From Faecalispora anaeroviscerum (GTDB lineage: Bacteria; Bacillota; Clostridia; Oscillospirales; Acutalibacteraceae), in NCBI RefSeq assembly GCF_947568225.1, contig NZ_CANOOQ010000001.1, positions 2,480,001-2,544,000 of the forward strand: a stretch of DNA of 64,000 nt, written 5' to 3'. This document shows positions 17,300 to 26,203 of this stretch, piece after piece. Under the pieces are notes generated by a model. The model did not search any database. It saw only the letters and a list, made by a program, of their open reading frames with translations, and was not told where the DNA came from. Each line of letters begins with the position of its first letter. The first letter of the stretch is position 1. The translations under genes and the position numbers were made by a program.

Positions 17300-17327
17300 T
17301 TTCTTCCCGCGAAAGCGAGGGAAGAAA
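17300..17327 (-). promoter_or_regulatory. hairpin in the pyrC leader
   Basis: A 9-bp perfect stem (TTTCTTCCC with its complement) around a GC-rich ten-base loop lies between the promoter and pyrC. No T run follows on the minus strand, so it is not a terminator. No PyrR anti-antiterminator layout could be made out; a role in mRNA stability or protein binding is possible. Confidence 0.35.
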
Positions 17328-17341
17328 CGGCCTTTTTTCCT

Positions 17342-17370
17342 ATTATACATGATTTGGGGAAGTCCGTAAA
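17342..17370 (-). promoter_or_regulatory. promoter of the pyr-ruvX operon
   Basis: On the minus strand TTTACG and TATAAT are 17 bases apart; the start point would be near 17335, giving a leader of about 80 bases before pyrC. Confidence 0.75.
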
Positions 17371-17465
17371 CCGCGCAACTGTCCCGAAAAAGCGGGTCGT
17401 TTCCCGAAACTTCTTTGCCAATGTGTCCATCTGTTGTTCTGCGTCCTGCCCGTTGTGGGCAGTCT

Positions 17466-18215
17466 TTAGAAAAACAGTGAGGCGGTGAGCGCCAGCAGCT
17501 CGCGGGTGTACATGGCGGATAAAATATTGCGCGGGCTTTCTGCACTCACGGCATAGGGGGTCAGCCCCTGCCGTTTGGCCAGCCATGAGGCGCGCAGCTG
17601 ATGGTATTCATCGGTTACAATCGCCGCGCTGGAGCCAAAACTGTTCTTCTCCAGCAGCTCCTTGGAGTACCGGATGTTCTCTTCCGTGCTTTCGGAGCGG
17701 TCCTCCAGCAGAATCCGGTCGGCTGAAATGCCGCGCTCGATCAGCTTTTCGCGGATCACCGATGCTTCGCTGCGGTTTTCGCCCTCGCCCTGACCGCCGC
17801 TGGCGATGCACATGGCTTTGGGGTTTTCTTTCAAGTAGCGCTCCGCCGCACCGATGCGCGCCCAAAGGTCAAGGCTGGGCTCGTCTCCCCGAACCTGGCT
17901 GCCCAGAACAATTGCCGGGGTGTTGGTTGGGGGCGTGTGGTTCGCGGCGGAAATCATCTGCACCGTTAGAATCCCCGCCCATAAAAATCCGGCAGCCAGC
18001 ACACCGAACAGAATGCGTGAGCCGGTTTGGTAGGCTTTGAGGTGCCCGGTATCCTTGGCCCGGCGTTTCAGCAGCGGTGAAAATCCGCCCCATAGGAGAA
18101 AAAAGAGGCACAGGCCCATGCCAAGAAAATTTCCAACATTCCAAATGCCCACGCTGCCGGGCCACAGGTACCAAATCAGCCCGGCGGCGGGTAACAGCAA
18201 GATCAGCCTTTTCAC
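17466..18215 (-). CDS. YdcF/SanA-like membrane protein (DUF218)
   Basis: A 249-residue protein with two to three N-terminal membrane helices (about residues 4-20, 25-45, 66-90) and an outer DUF218 domain from about 98: AIVLGSQVRGDEPS, then ASGGQGEGE...SEASVI, DRSESTEENIRYS and VTDEYHQLRA. E. coli SanA/ElyC of this family affect the cell envelope and peptidoglycan or enterobacterial common antigen; biochemistry is unknown. It lies 210 bases upstream of pyrC, which has its own promoter. Confidence 0.85.
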   Translation of the reverse strand: MKRLILLLPAAGLIWYLWPGSVGIWNVGNFLGMGLCLFFLLWGGFSPLLKRRAKDTGHLKAYQTGSRILFGVLAAGFLWAGILTVQMISAANHTPPTNTPAIVLGSQVRGDEPSLDLWARIGAAERYLKENPKAMCIASGGQGEGENRSEASVIREKLIERGISADRILLEDRSESTEENIRYSKELLEKNSFGSSAAIVTDEYHQLRASWLAKRQGLTPYAVSAESPRNILSAMYTRELLALTASLFF

Positions 18216-18482
18216 ACGGAGTACTCCTTTTATCAGGGTTTGTTTTCACTCTTAGCCTCAAAAAGCGGAAGCGGGCGGGCGTTTTCCTACACCTGACGCA
18301 TTCTTTTTTTCTTTGGAGGAACGGCGAAAAACCTGGTTTTTTCTTAAGTATAACAAAAAAAGCAATAAATGAAAAGAGAACCGGGGGTAAGCGAGAGAGC
18401 AAACAGGAATAAATGCCGGAAAATCGCCGATTTGGCCGGGAAAATACGGGCAATATGGCAACCTCTTTTAAATCATGGGGAA

Positions 18483-18511
18483 TTGACTTGATTTTTGGAA
18501 AGGGCTATAAT
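18483..18511 (+). promoter_or_regulatory. serC promoter
   Basis: TTGACT and TATAAT spaced by 17 bases; a short leader of about 30 bases runs to ATG 18549 with TTGGAGG as ribosome site. The remaining bases between 18216 and 18482 show no gene. Confidence 0.85.
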
Positions 18512-18548
18512 AACAATACTATTTTATTAACCAATTGGAGGTTCATTT

Positions 18549-19634
18549 ATGAAACGCGTGTATAACTTTTCTGCGGGTCCTTCCGTTCTGCCGGAAGCGG
18601 TTTTGCGCCGTGCGGCAGAAGAAATGTTAGATTACCAGGGCAGCGGCCAGTCCGTTATGGAGATGTCCCATCGATCTAAAATCTTTGAAGGAATCATTGA
18701 GTCCGCGGAAAGTTGTCTTCGCGAACTGATGAATATTCCGGAGAACTATAAAGTGCTGTTTTTGCAGGGTGGCGGCTGGTCGCAGTTTGCCATGGTTCCG
18801 CTGAACCTGATGGTTGGGAGCGGCAAGGCGGATTTTGTCGTGACCGGCCAATGGGCGGCAAAGGCACAGGAGGAAGCGTCCCGCTACGGCGAGGCTCACA
18901 TTGTGGCTTCCTCCAAAGACAAAACCTTCAGCTATATCCCCGAGCTTGACCCCAAGACCTTTACGCCGGATGCAGATTACTTTTATATTTGCATGAACAA
19001 CACCATTTATGGCACTCGTTATACCAAGCTGCCCGAAACCGGGAACGTGCCGCTGGTTGCGGATATTTCTTCCTGCATTCTGAGCGAGCCGATCGATGTT
19101 TCTAAATTTGGCTTGCTGTTTGCCGGTGCGCAGAAAAATGTGGCGCCCGCGGGTCTTACCATGGTGATTGTTCGTGAGGATCTGATTGGTCATGCCAAGG
19201 AGTTTACTCCCACCATGTTCAATTACAAGGTTCACGCGGATAACGGTTCTTTGTTCAATACCCCGCCCTGCTACCCGATTTATATCTGCGGGCTGGTGCT
19301 TGAGTGGATTAAGAGCGAGTTCGGCTCGTTGGAGGGCATGAAGGCTCATAACGAGAAAAAAGCGGGGATTCTATACGATTTCCTCGATCAATCCACACTG
19401 TTCCGCGGCACTGTCGTAAAAAAGGATCGTTCCCTGATGAATGTGCCATTTGTAACCGGCAACGGCGAGTTGGATAAAAAATTCGTCAAAGAGGCAGAAG
19501 CCGCCGATTTTATCAACCTGAAGGGTCACCGTTCCGTGGGCGGTATGCGTGCTTCTATTTATAATGCAATGCCCATTGAGGGTGTGGAAAAGCTTGTGGC
19601 ATTCATGGCGGAGTTTGAGAAAAACAACGCCTGA
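18549..19634 (+). CDS. serC: phosphoserine aminotransferase
   Basis: PLP enzyme converting 3-phosphohydroxypyruvate and glutamate to phosphoserine and 2-oxoglutarate. The 361-residue product has the class V aminotransferase start YNFSAGPSVLP, HRSK at 41-44, LQGGGWSQFAM (cofactor phosphate loop, 72-82), QW at 101-102, and AGAQKN with the PLP Lys at 196. First gene of a serine operon: serA follows 124 bases later after a palindromic repeat. No phosphoserine phosphatase is nearby. Confidence 0.97.
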   Translation: MKRVYNFSAGPSVLPEAVLRRAAEEMLDYQGSGQSVMEMSHRSKIFEGIIESAESCLRELMNIPENYKVLFLQGGGWSQFAMVPLNLMVGSGKADFVVTGQWAAKAQEEASRYGEAHIVASSKDKTFSYIPELDPKTFTPDADYFYICMNNTIYGTRYTKLPETGNVPLVADISSCILSEPIDVSKFGLLFAGAQKNVAPAGLTMVIVREDLIGHAKEFTPTMFNYKVHADNGSLFNTPPCYPIYICGLVLEWIKSEFGSLEGMKAHNEKKAGILYDFLDQSTLFRGTVVKKDRSLMNVPFVTGNGELDKKFVKEAEAADFINLKGHRSVGGMRASIYNAMPIEGVEKLVAFMAEFEKNNA

Positions 19635-19668
19635 TTCCTTCCTCTAAAAAAGCTGCCGTTCAAACGGG

Positions 19669-19700
19669 AATTTTCTCCCCACCTTTGGCGGGGAGAAAAT
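19669..19700. repeat. palindrome between serC and serA, family copy c
   Basis: Twelve-base arms AATTTTCTCCCC and GGGGAGAAAAT around an eight-to-nine-base loop. It is nested inside outer arms CCTCTAAAA (about 19641) and TTTTAGAGG (about 19710). No T run follows, so termination between serC and serA is unlikely. Same family as copies at 12451, 15883, 27844, 33302 and 37267. Confidence 0.6.
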
Positions 19701-19758
19701 GAGCGACCTTTTAGAGGGAAATGATTTTAATATGCAGAAAGAACAGAGGTTCAAAAAA

Positions 19759-20922
19759 ATGTATCGTGTTAAAACACTGAATAATATTGCAGAAGAAGGC
19801 CTTTCCCGTTTTGGGCAGGGCTATGAGTACGGCAACGACATTCAAAATCCCGAGGGGATTCTGGTTCGCTCCGCCGCCATGCACGACATGGAGCTTCCCA
19901 CAGAGCTGCTGGCAATTGCCAGAGCGGGTGCGGGCGTTAATAACATCCCGATCGACAAATGCAGCGAAAAAGGCATTGTGGTATTTAACACACCCGGCGC
20001 CAACGCCAACGCCGTCAAAGAGCTGGCGATTGCCGGCCTGTTTCTTACCTCCCGTAAAATCGCCCCCGCCCTCGAGTGGACCAAAACACTCAAAGGGAAG
20101 GGCAGCGATGTCAGCAAGCTGGTTGAAAAAGGCAAGGGACAGTTCGCTGGCCCCGAAATCAAGGGCAAGAGCCTCGGTGTAATCGGCCTTGGCGCGATTG
20201 GTATTTTGGTGGCGAATGCAGCCAAATCCCTTGGCATGGAGGTTTATGGCTACGACCCGTACCTTTCCGTAGACGCCGCATGGGGTCTCTCCCGTTCGGT
20301 ACACCATGCCAGAACACTCGATGAAGTGTGGGCAAACTGCGATTACGTAACCGTTCACGTTCCGCTGACCCCCGACACCAAGGGGCTGGTGAATGCCGAA
20401 TCCGTCGAGAAGATGAAAGACGAAGTCCGTATTCTGAACTTTGCGCGCGGCGAGCTGGTGGATAGCGCCGCCGTTCTGGATGGCCTGAAATCCGGGAAGA
20501 TTGCCGCGTATGCCACCGACTTCCCGTCCGATGATCTGATCGGCGTTGAAAATGTGCTGGCGATTCCTCACCTGGGCGCTTCCACTCCCGAGTCGGAAGA
20601 GAACTGCGCCCGCATGGCGGTGGATGAGCTGAAAGAATTTCTTGAGAATGGCAATATCCGTAATTCCGTCAACATGCCGGCGATTTATATGCCCCGCGCT
20701 CACGCGGTTCGCGTCTGCATTCTTCACCGCAATGTTCGCAATACCATCAGCCGTTTTTCCGGCGTGATGGCCAACGCGGGCATCAACATTGAAAATATGC
20801 AGAGTAAATCGAGAGGCGACTTTGCCTACACGATTCTGGATGTGACCGGCGAGGTGGACGACGCGGCTTTGGAGCCGCTCAAGCAGATGGAGGAAATTAT
20901 CCGCCTGCGTGTGATTCGCTGA
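19759..20922 (+). CDS. serA: D-3-phosphoglycerate dehydrogenase
   Basis: Oxidises 3-phosphoglycerate to 3-phosphohydroxypyruvate, first step of serine synthesis. Start ATG 19759 gives the usual MYRVKTLNN opening and 387 residues; ATG 19699 would lie in the palindrome and ATG 19732 is also possible. It has the short D-2-hydroxyacid dehydrogenase core: GAGVNNIP, NTPGANANAV, the NAD loop GLGAIG near 140-145, RGELVD (Arg), a Glu-bearing region and HLGASTPESEEN (catalytic His). A C-terminal ACT domain (about 318-387) suggests serine control. Confidence 0.96.
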   Translation: MYRVKTLNNIAEEGLSRFGQGYEYGNDIQNPEGILVRSAAMHDMELPTELLAIARAGAGVNNIPIDKCSEKGIVVFNTPGANANAVKELAIAGLFLTSRKIAPALEWTKTLKGKGSDVSKLVEKGKGQFAGPEIKGKSLGVIGLGAIGILVANAAKSLGMEVYGYDPYLSVDAAWGLSRSVHHARTLDEVWANCDYVTVHVPLTPDTKGLVNAESVEKMKDEVRILNFARGELVDSAAVLDGLKSGKIAAYATDFPSDDLIGVENVLAIPHLGASTPESEENCARMAVDELKEFLENGNIRNSVNMPAIYMPRAHAVRVCILHRNVRNTISRFSGVMANAGINIENMQSKSRGDFAYTILDVTGEVDDAALEPLKQMEEIIRLRVIR

Positions 20923-20996
20923 ACCCGTTCTAAACCTGGCGTATCCCGCCGCCCCGCAGCAAAAGCGGAGGGCGCAGGGGAATAGTAAGTGATAAT

Positions 20997-21067
20997 GAAC
21001 TGCTTTTTTTTGGTGGCCGCTGGAACCCAGTGACAATGGTAAAACCTTGAAAAGCAGTTCTTTTTTT
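20997..21067 (+). terminator. terminator after serA
   Basis: GAACTGCTTTT pairs with AAAAGCAGTTC and a seven-base T run follows; the 42-base loop holds a smaller CTGG/CCAG hairpin. It separates serA from hom. Confidence 0.65.
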
Positions 21068-21111
21068 ACCCTTTTATTCAGTTTATGGACGATAACGGAG
21101 GAGCAAACAAA

Positions 21112-22131
21112 ATGAGGATTGGTCTAATTGGATATGGCGGTGTAGGGAAGGCCTTTATCAAGTTGATTGTAGAGAAAGGCTCTGCGCTAAAGGCGCAGGG
21201 GCTTGACCTTGAAGTGATCTACATCATGGGCTCTAAACGGGGGCTCTACAACCCCCAGGGAATCAATTGCGCCCAATTATTGGCTGCCTCGAAGGATGGG
21301 GAAAGCATAACGATTGCAGATACGGAGGAAAACAGGAAAATCACCCCTGCATTTCTGCTGCAAAACAAAGACATCGATTTGCTGGTGGAGCTGACTAGCA
21401 CAAATAAAGAAACAGGAGAACCGGCACGGAGCTATATTTTAAAAGCGTTGGAAAATAAAATCCATGTGGTAACAGGCAATAAAGGCCCGATTGTTCACAG
21501 CTATTGGGAATTGGATCAGGCTGCAAAAGAAAACGGAGTGCAGTTAGGAATCGGGTGTACCTGCGGCGGGGCGTTGCCTTCTGTCAATGGCGGAACCATC
21601 GAAATGGCCGGTTCGCAGGTCTACTCCATCGAGGGTGTGCTGAACGGCACCACAAATTATATTTTAAAAGAGATGGAAGACACGGGCTGTACTTATCGCG
21701 ATGCGCTGGAAAAGGCACAGACCTCCGGAATAGCGGAAGCAGACCCGAGCTTTGATGTGGAAGGGTGGGACACGGCCCTGAAACTGTTGATCCTTACCAA
21801 TGTCGTGATGAAGCAGAATAAAAAATTATCCGATATTAAAATCGAAGGAATTACAGGCCTAACCCCTGAGGAGATTCAATTGGCCCACGGGGAAGGCAAG
21901 CGCTATAAGCTGATTGGGCGGGCAACGCGGGAAGGGGAAACCCTCCATATGGTGGTCAGGCCCGAAAAGCTGGGCGAGGGGCATGCCTTTTACCACGTAG
22001 ACGGCAAAAATAAGGCGGTCAGATATGAATCAGACACCCTGGGGGAGCTGACGTTGATTGGCGGGGCGTCGGGTACTACTGCCGCCGCCGCATCTATCCT
22101 AAGGGACATTGTATTGATTTACAATCGGTAG
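21112..22131 (+). CDS. hom: homoserine dehydrogenase
   Basis: Reduces aspartate semialdehyde to homoserine (threonine/methionine branch). ATG 21112 after GGAGGAG gives 339 residues; an earlier ATG at 21085 has no good site. Visible are the NAD(P) loop GYGGVG near 7-12, TGNKGPIVH, the signature GVLNGTTNYIL, GIAEADPSFDVEGWDTALKLL, and a C-terminal GGASGTTAAAA. There is no ACT domain, as in short archaeal/clostridial types, so feedback control by threonine through ACT is not expected. Base composition is lower in GC than the neighbours. Confidence 0.93.
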   Translation: MRIGLIGYGGVGKAFIKLIVEKGSALKAQGLDLEVIYIMGSKRGLYNPQGINCAQLLAASKDGESITIADTEENRKITPAFLLQNKDIDLLVELTSTNKETGEPARSYILKALENKIHVVTGNKGPIVHSYWELDQAAKENGVQLGIGCTCGGALPSVNGGTIEMAGSQVYSIEGVLNGTTNYILKEMEDTGCTYRDALEKAQTSGIAEADPSFDVEGWDTALKLLILTNVVMKQNKKLSDIKIEGITGLTPEEIQLAHGEGKRYKLIGRATREGETLHMVVRPEKLGEGHAFYHVDGKNKAVRYESDTLGELTLIGGASGTTAAAASILRDIVLIYNR

Positions 22132-22145
22132 CCGGCAATTACCTA

Positions 22146-22281
22146 GACGCGGGTATCAACCATATTCCGGTAGAAAATCCAAGGAAGAAGGCATCGCGGT
22201 GTTCCACACGCCCGTGCCAATGCAAACACCGCCAAGAGTCTGAGAATGGAGGTCTACGGTTACAACCCGTACCTTTCCGTA
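22146..22281 (+). pseudogene. decayed serA fragment
   Basis: The stretch after hom encodes pieces of SerA in broken frames: an AGINHIP segment (intact SerA has AGVNNIP), EEGIAVFHTP (EKGIVVFNTP), then, after loss of about 240 bases, AKSLRMEVYGYNPYLSV (AKSLGMEVYGYDPYLSV). The last part matches 20221-20271 closely at the base level. There is a frame change and a stop. It is the remnant of a second serA copy, about 2 kb from the intact one. Confidence 0.8.
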
Positions 22282-22328
22282 AATACGGCCTGATCTTGGC
22301 GCGTTGAAAAAAAGAGAGGGGTCATACT

Positions 22329-22658
22329 ATGGTAATTCAGGGAGTTCCGTTCTGCACTGTCGATTGGAGCGCAATCGAGCCCACAGTACACCCGGGAGTG
22401 ACCGGAGAAGCTTACTGGCGCACCTTTGAAATGGGAAACATTCGGGTTCGCATGGTGGAATACACTCCGGGGTACTTTGCAGACCACTGGTGTAAGCGCG
22501 GCCATGTCCTTCTTGTTCTGGAAGGTGAATTGGTAACTGAGCTGGAAGACGGGCGAGAGTTTACGATGACGCCCGGGATGAGCTATCAGGTTGCCGAAGA
22601 CAGTAACCCGCACCGTTCCCACACGGAAAAGGGAGCAAAGCTTTTCATTGTGGACTAA
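22329..22658 (+). CDS. small cupin (DHCW-type) protein
   Basis: A 109-residue single-domain cupin. EYTPGYFADHWCKRGH (about 42-57) gives the first cupin motif with a DHWC stretch, followed by GELVTELEDG and GMSYQVAEDSNPHRSH for the second motif. Metal-binding His/Cys are plausible at the DHWC and HRSH positions. Substrate unknown; this family is annotated only by motif. It sits alone between the serA relic and a terminator, with AGAGGGG before ATG 22329. Confidence 0.85.
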   Translation: MVIQGVPFCTVDWSAIEPTVHPGVTGEAYWRTFEMGNIRVRMVEYTPGYFADHWCKRGHVLLVLEGELVTELEDGREFTMTPGMSYQVAEDSNPHRSHTEKGAKLFIVD

Positions 22659-22743
22659 ATCTGCTCTGCGGCACGCTCTCAGAGGCTCAAGGTTTGATGA
22701 GTAAAGTGTCTCCTTCTGCTCCGAGCAGAAGAAAATCCGTTTT

Positions 22744-22778
22744 AAAAAGGCTGCCGCAATGTTGCGGCAGCCTTTTTA
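22744..22778. terminator. bidirectional terminator
   Basis: AAAGGCTGCCGCAA pairs with its complement around a three-base loop, with A and T runs on both sides; ends the cupin transcript and the convergent minus-strand gene. Confidence 0.9.
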
Positions 22779-22781
22779 TGC

Positions 22782-23219
22782 TTATTGAATCAGTGTGGAC
22801 ATCAGTTCCGACACGGAGAGTCCGGTGAATTTGGCAAACGCGAACAGGGAGGCTAAAAAAGCTATTGCAATAGCGGGCAGGCCGCTGAGCAGTACTTTGA
22901 CGCGCTGAGGTTGCGGCGCTTTACTCATTTCACACAGAGGCTCAATCTCTTGCGCTCGAGATAGACGAAGTTTTTTCACAAGATCATAGGTAGTACCGAT
23001 GAAGGCGAAAAAGAAAGCGACAGCAAGAAAAAGCTCAAACCATCGAATCGCAGAGTTTTGGAATTTAAAAAATGCTTTTAAAACACCGATAATAACGATG
23101 GCTATAGAGGTGCCTTTCAGCAAAGTGTTTTCTTTTTCTTTCTCGTCCGGCTTTGCTTCCAGATTCTTTTTCGTGGTCTGCACCTCCTCACAGTGTGCTG
23201 TTTTTTTATAGTTTACCAT
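22782..23219 (-). CDS. hypothetical membrane protein
   Basis: 145 residues with a charged N-terminus (KPDEKEKENTLLKG) and three hydrophobic segments at about 38-52, 60-78 and 110-135. I recognise no family. The start is uncertain: ATG 23219 has no ribosome site, while a good GAGGAGG lies inside the reading frame at codons 11-13, hinting at a start near 23180-23190 without a normal ATG. Convergent with the cupin gene. Confidence 0.55.
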   Translation of the reverse strand: MVNYKKTAHCEEVQTTKKNLEAKPDEKEKENTLLKGTSIAIVIIGVLKAFFKFQNSAIRWFELFLAVAFFFAFIGTTYDLVKKLRLSRAQEIEPLCEMSKAPQPQRVKVLLSGLPAIAIAFLASLFAFAKFTGLSVSELMSTLIQ

Positions 23220-23265
23220 ATTCTATGAGCAGGTGCAAATTTCGCCCGGCTTCTATGGGGTTAAA

Positions 23266-23294
23266 GCGGGATCACTTCTTGTGATCGCTCCGTA
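23266..23294. other. hairpin between two minus-strand membrane genes
   Basis: GATCAC and GTGATC arms around a five-base loop, extended by weak pairs; no T run on either strand. Possible mRNA-stability element. Confidence 0.25.
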
Positions 23295-23312
23295 AAGTTA
23301 GCTTTCATCTGG

Positions 23313-23636
23313 TCAATGCCCCAGAAAATCCGCCACGATCCAAATCAGGAAGCCCACGTACAAGACAAGCGCTGCTGTGTACCAAAGTATCTGCCTGCGG
23401 CGAATTTGAGGGGAGGTATCTGCTCCTTGGTTTTGGTAATAATGCCGCATTTGTACCCAGTCGTATAAAAAATAAATAAGAAAAAGAAAAAATAAAACCA
23501 CATTGGCCAGTTCAAACCGCTGCCGGGCAGGGTCCCAGGGCGCATAGTGCTTCGCCATTCCGCTGATGAGCAGAGCAACCATACAGAGGAAAAGAATGGT
23601 TCGTGAAATCCAATTTGGTTTGCTTTTATATTTCAT
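23313..23636 (-). CDS. hypothetical membrane protein
   Basis: 107 residues with three membrane helices (about 10-26, 42-60, 84-103), a cytoplasmic start KYKSKPNW and a basic loop IRRRQ. GCAGG lies before ATG 23636. No family is recognised; length and topology recall small uncharacterised Clostridia membrane proteins. Confidence 0.6.
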   Translation of the reverse strand: MKYKSKPNWISRTILFLCMVALLISGMAKHYAPWDPARQRFELANVVLFFLFLIYFLYDWVQMRHYYQNQGADTSPQIRRRQILWYTAALVLYVGFLIWIVADFLGH

Positions 23637-23725
23637 ATGCTATACCTGCTTTCTAAAAGAGATTGAATCACCCAAATCCCAAACAATAAGAGAATCAGGT
23701 GGATGCGGGCCTGGCGGCAAAAGCG

Positions 23726-23754
23726 TGAGGCCGATGATTTTATCACCGGCCTCA
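23726..23754 (-). terminator. terminator of the nucleotidase gene
   Basis: TGAGGCCG and CGGCCTCA arms with an AT-rich loop; only four Ts follow on the minus strand, so a weak terminator. Confidence 0.5.
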
Positions 23755-23786
23755 ATTTGTTATGCTGGGGGGGATGGTTTTTCTTT

Positions 23787-25913
23787 TTATGCCGGGATCA
23801 CAAGCTTCTGCCCGGGATAAATCAGGTTCGGATTTTTCACCGTGTCCTTATTCAATTCATAGATTTTCTTCCACTGTGTGGAGTCATTTAACAAATCCTT
23901 TGCAATCTTGCTCAGGGTATCGCCATTTTTTACGGTGTAGGTTCCGTTATCAGTGGAAGCAGGGAGAGTAGAAATATCTGGAAGCTTATCGCCCTTTTGT
24001 GCCATGATTTTCAGAACCTGTGCCTTTGTAACAGGAACTTTAAAATCGGTTACGATGTCTCCGCTGTTGATGTATTGAATCGCTTTTGCGCGCAGTGCTT
24101 TATCCCAGTTCAGATTTACGAACTTCCAGTTGTGGTCGCAGGTATTTGTAATTGTTTTGTTCGGCTGCTTGCCGATGTAATCAATAATCAGATCCATCAT
24201 GCTGGTCGAACCGTTAGGCGCCTGAATGTCGGAGGCAATCAGCTTCGCAGTCTTTTCACCGGGTTTAAATACGCCCGTGGGAGAGGTGGTGAGAAGCTGT
24301 GTTGAGGAACGGTAGTTATTTGCCGCAACCACATATTCCTTATTCATGTTAAAGGCGGTTCCGTTAGACATAGAGAGAATATGGATTCTCTGCCCAACAG
24401 GCTTTGTAAGGTCTACCTCATACTTAATACCGGAGAATTGATCCTGGTTGTAGCCCTGCATTGTGCCGGTAGGAATCGTTAGGTCGGTTTTGGTGTTCAC
24501 GGCAGGCAGATTGTTATTAAATACACCGTTTGTGGTAGAACCAAAATAGCTGTAGCTCCATTCCATCCATTGCTTCACCTGTGCGCCTGTCATTGAAAGC
24601 TTATACAGCGTGTTGTTATCATATTTATAAATCTGCACGACACCGCCGATGGTGATTTCACCGGGGGTATGGTTTGCGTTTGCATCTAAGGGAGCTGTGC
24701 CGGAAATATCTGCTTTTGTATAATAAAACATGACGTTGTTGATTAGGTCAATCAGCGCGGTATCACCCAGGTAGCCCTCATACGTCCCTTTGATTTGGGG
24801 CTCGGGAACAAGGGGGCCGCCCTGCAGCTTGCCGATTACGGTTTGGGTAATGTAATTTCTTGCAGCCTGGTCTGCCTTTTGAATCGAGCTTTCTACCTTT
24901 GTGTTTAAAGGAATATCCTTGGTAACGGAGATAACGTCTGTTTTCACGCTTGCCGTTGCGTCAGTAGCGGTTTTGTTTTTCAAAACCCACTGGCCGTTTT
25001 CATAGGTTGCGGTTACAAGCACCTTTCCCAAGGAACCGCCGGCATTCTTGTTTTCAACGAATTTAACGTTGTTGGAAAGAACCACCTGCTTGTCGGCAGT
25101 ACCTGTAATCGTATGATAATGCGCGCCCAAAATGGCAGCGAGCTCGGGGTTCTTTTTTGCTACATCAACAGCGCCGGAACCTTCTCTGCCGTATTCGCCC
25201 GTATCCCCCATATGGGTAACGGCTACAAATACGTCTGCAAGATTTTTTTTCTTCAGCTCGTCAATCGACTTCCTTATGGAATCGGCTGCGCTGATGGTAT
25301 GTAAGCCTGCTTTCTTCAAATTAGAGGTGTCCCAAAGGTCAATATTTGGTGTAACGGCGCCAATAAAGGCTACCCGTAAGCCGTTGTCGAGCGTTTTGAT
25401 GCTGTATGCGGAAAAGCCGTCCATCAGGGAACCGTCTTGCTTGAGTACGTTTCCGCAGAGTTTAGCCCCGGTAAAGCCGCTATAGGCCTTGTTGAGAGCA
25501 TCCATTCCAAAATTAAACTCATGGTTGCCCAAGCTCATAATTTCGTACCCGGTTTTCTGCATGGCCTTCACAAGAGGGAACGGCTTATATTCATCGTTGT
25601 TAATGAAAAAGCTGGTTCCGTTTCCTTGAATCGTGTCTCCGTTATCCACCAGGAAGGTTCTTCCGTTAAAAGCGGCTTTTTCTCGTTCGATCAGAGTGGC
25701 CACCTGGGAAAAGCTGCCTACAGTGGATTTTCCGGTTGCGTAGTTGTAGCTTGTCATAGAACCATGGGTGTCGCTTGTAAATAAAATCTGAAAGGTTGCC
25801 TGATCCCCCTCTTTAGGGGTCTCGGCGGCATAGGCTATGCTTCCGAAGGACGTGAAAAGCAGGGTAAGCGCAAGCGTAAGCGCCAAGCGCTTCTTGAAAA
25901 AGAACTTTTTCAT
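23787..25913 (-). CDS. secreted 5'-nucleotidase/cyclic phosphodiesterase with LysM
   Basis: A 708-residue exported metallophosphatase. Signal peptide about 1-30 (KKRLALTLALTLLF...IAYAA), the metallophos domain with LFTSDTHGS, DNGDTIQG, GNHEFNFG, AVTHMGD and GAHYHTITG metal motifs, a C-terminal 5'-nucleotidase domain (about 330-600) and a LysM at the end (YTVKNGDTLSKIA...YPGQKLVIP). It would release phosphate from nucleotides outside the cell while LysM holds it to the wall. ATG 25913 is chosen because the signal peptide starts there. The gene is monocistronic. Confidence 0.93.
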   Translation of the reverse strand: MKKFFFKKRLALTLALTLLFTSFGSIAYAAETPKEGDQATFQILFTSDTHGSMTSYNYATGKSTVGSFSQVATLIEREKAAFNGRTFLVDNGDTIQGNGTSFFINNDEYKPFPLVKAMQKTGYEIMSLGNHEFNFGMDALNKAYSGFTGAKLCGNVLKQDGSLMDGFSAYSIKTLDNGLRVAFIGAVTPNIDLWDTSNLKKAGLHTISAADSIRKSIDELKKKNLADVFVAVTHMGDTGEYGREGSGAVDVAKKNPELAAILGAHYHTITGTADKQVVLSNNVKFVENKNAGGSLGKVLVTATYENGQWVLKNKTATDATASVKTDVISVTKDIPLNTKVESSIQKADQAARNYITQTVIGKLQGGPLVPEPQIKGTYEGYLGDTALIDLINNVMFYYTKADISGTAPLDANANHTPGEITIGGVVQIYKYDNNTLYKLSMTGAQVKQWMEWSYSYFGSTTNGVFNNNLPAVNTKTDLTIPTGTMQGYNQDQFSGIKYEVDLTKPVGQRIHILSMSNGTAFNMNKEYVVAANNYRSSTQLLTTSPTGVFKPGEKTAKLIASDIQAPNGSTSMMDLIIDYIGKQPNKTITNTCDHNWKFVNLNWDKALRAKAIQYINSGDIVTDFKVPVTKAQVLKIMAQKGDKLPDISTLPASTDNGTYTVKNGDTLSKIAKDLLNDSTQWKKIYELNKDTVKNPNLIYPGQKLVIPA

Positions 25914-26149
25914 AAATACCGCTCCTTGTATATTTATTTGCCGGTATTCGGCAGAACATCTGAAAACCGCAAATATCCTTATAACATTTTTCGTCAGCAC
26001 GGCTGTTTTTCGTGTGGACTGGATCTCAACCCATAGATGTAAATATTTGCCAGTAACATATTACCATATTATAGAAATACAAGCAATAAAATTATGGTTA
26101 AAAGAAATAAATATTTCCGTTAGTATCGTGGACAAAAAATAACAGCCGC

Positions 26150-26175
26150 AGAAAGCCCGATTAATCCGGGCTTCT
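26150..26175 (-). terminator. terminator of spoVAD
   Basis: AGAAGCCCG and CGGGCTTTCT arms around a six-to-seven-base loop; a T-rich tract follows about 10 bases later on the minus strand. Confidence 0.65.
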
Positions 26176-26203
26176 GAGACTGCTTTGTTTGTCTGGCTAA
26201 ATA

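Noticed and set aside
19711..21036. Minus-strand ORF of 441 codons
   Set aside because: It lies wholly antisense to serA, whose protein family is certain; the frame has no plausible domain and starts without a ribosome site.
20997..21067. Possible T-box before hom because of a GGAACC segment
   Set aside because: No T-box stem I or full TGGNACCGCG antiterminator; the element is explained by a terminator with a nested hairpin.
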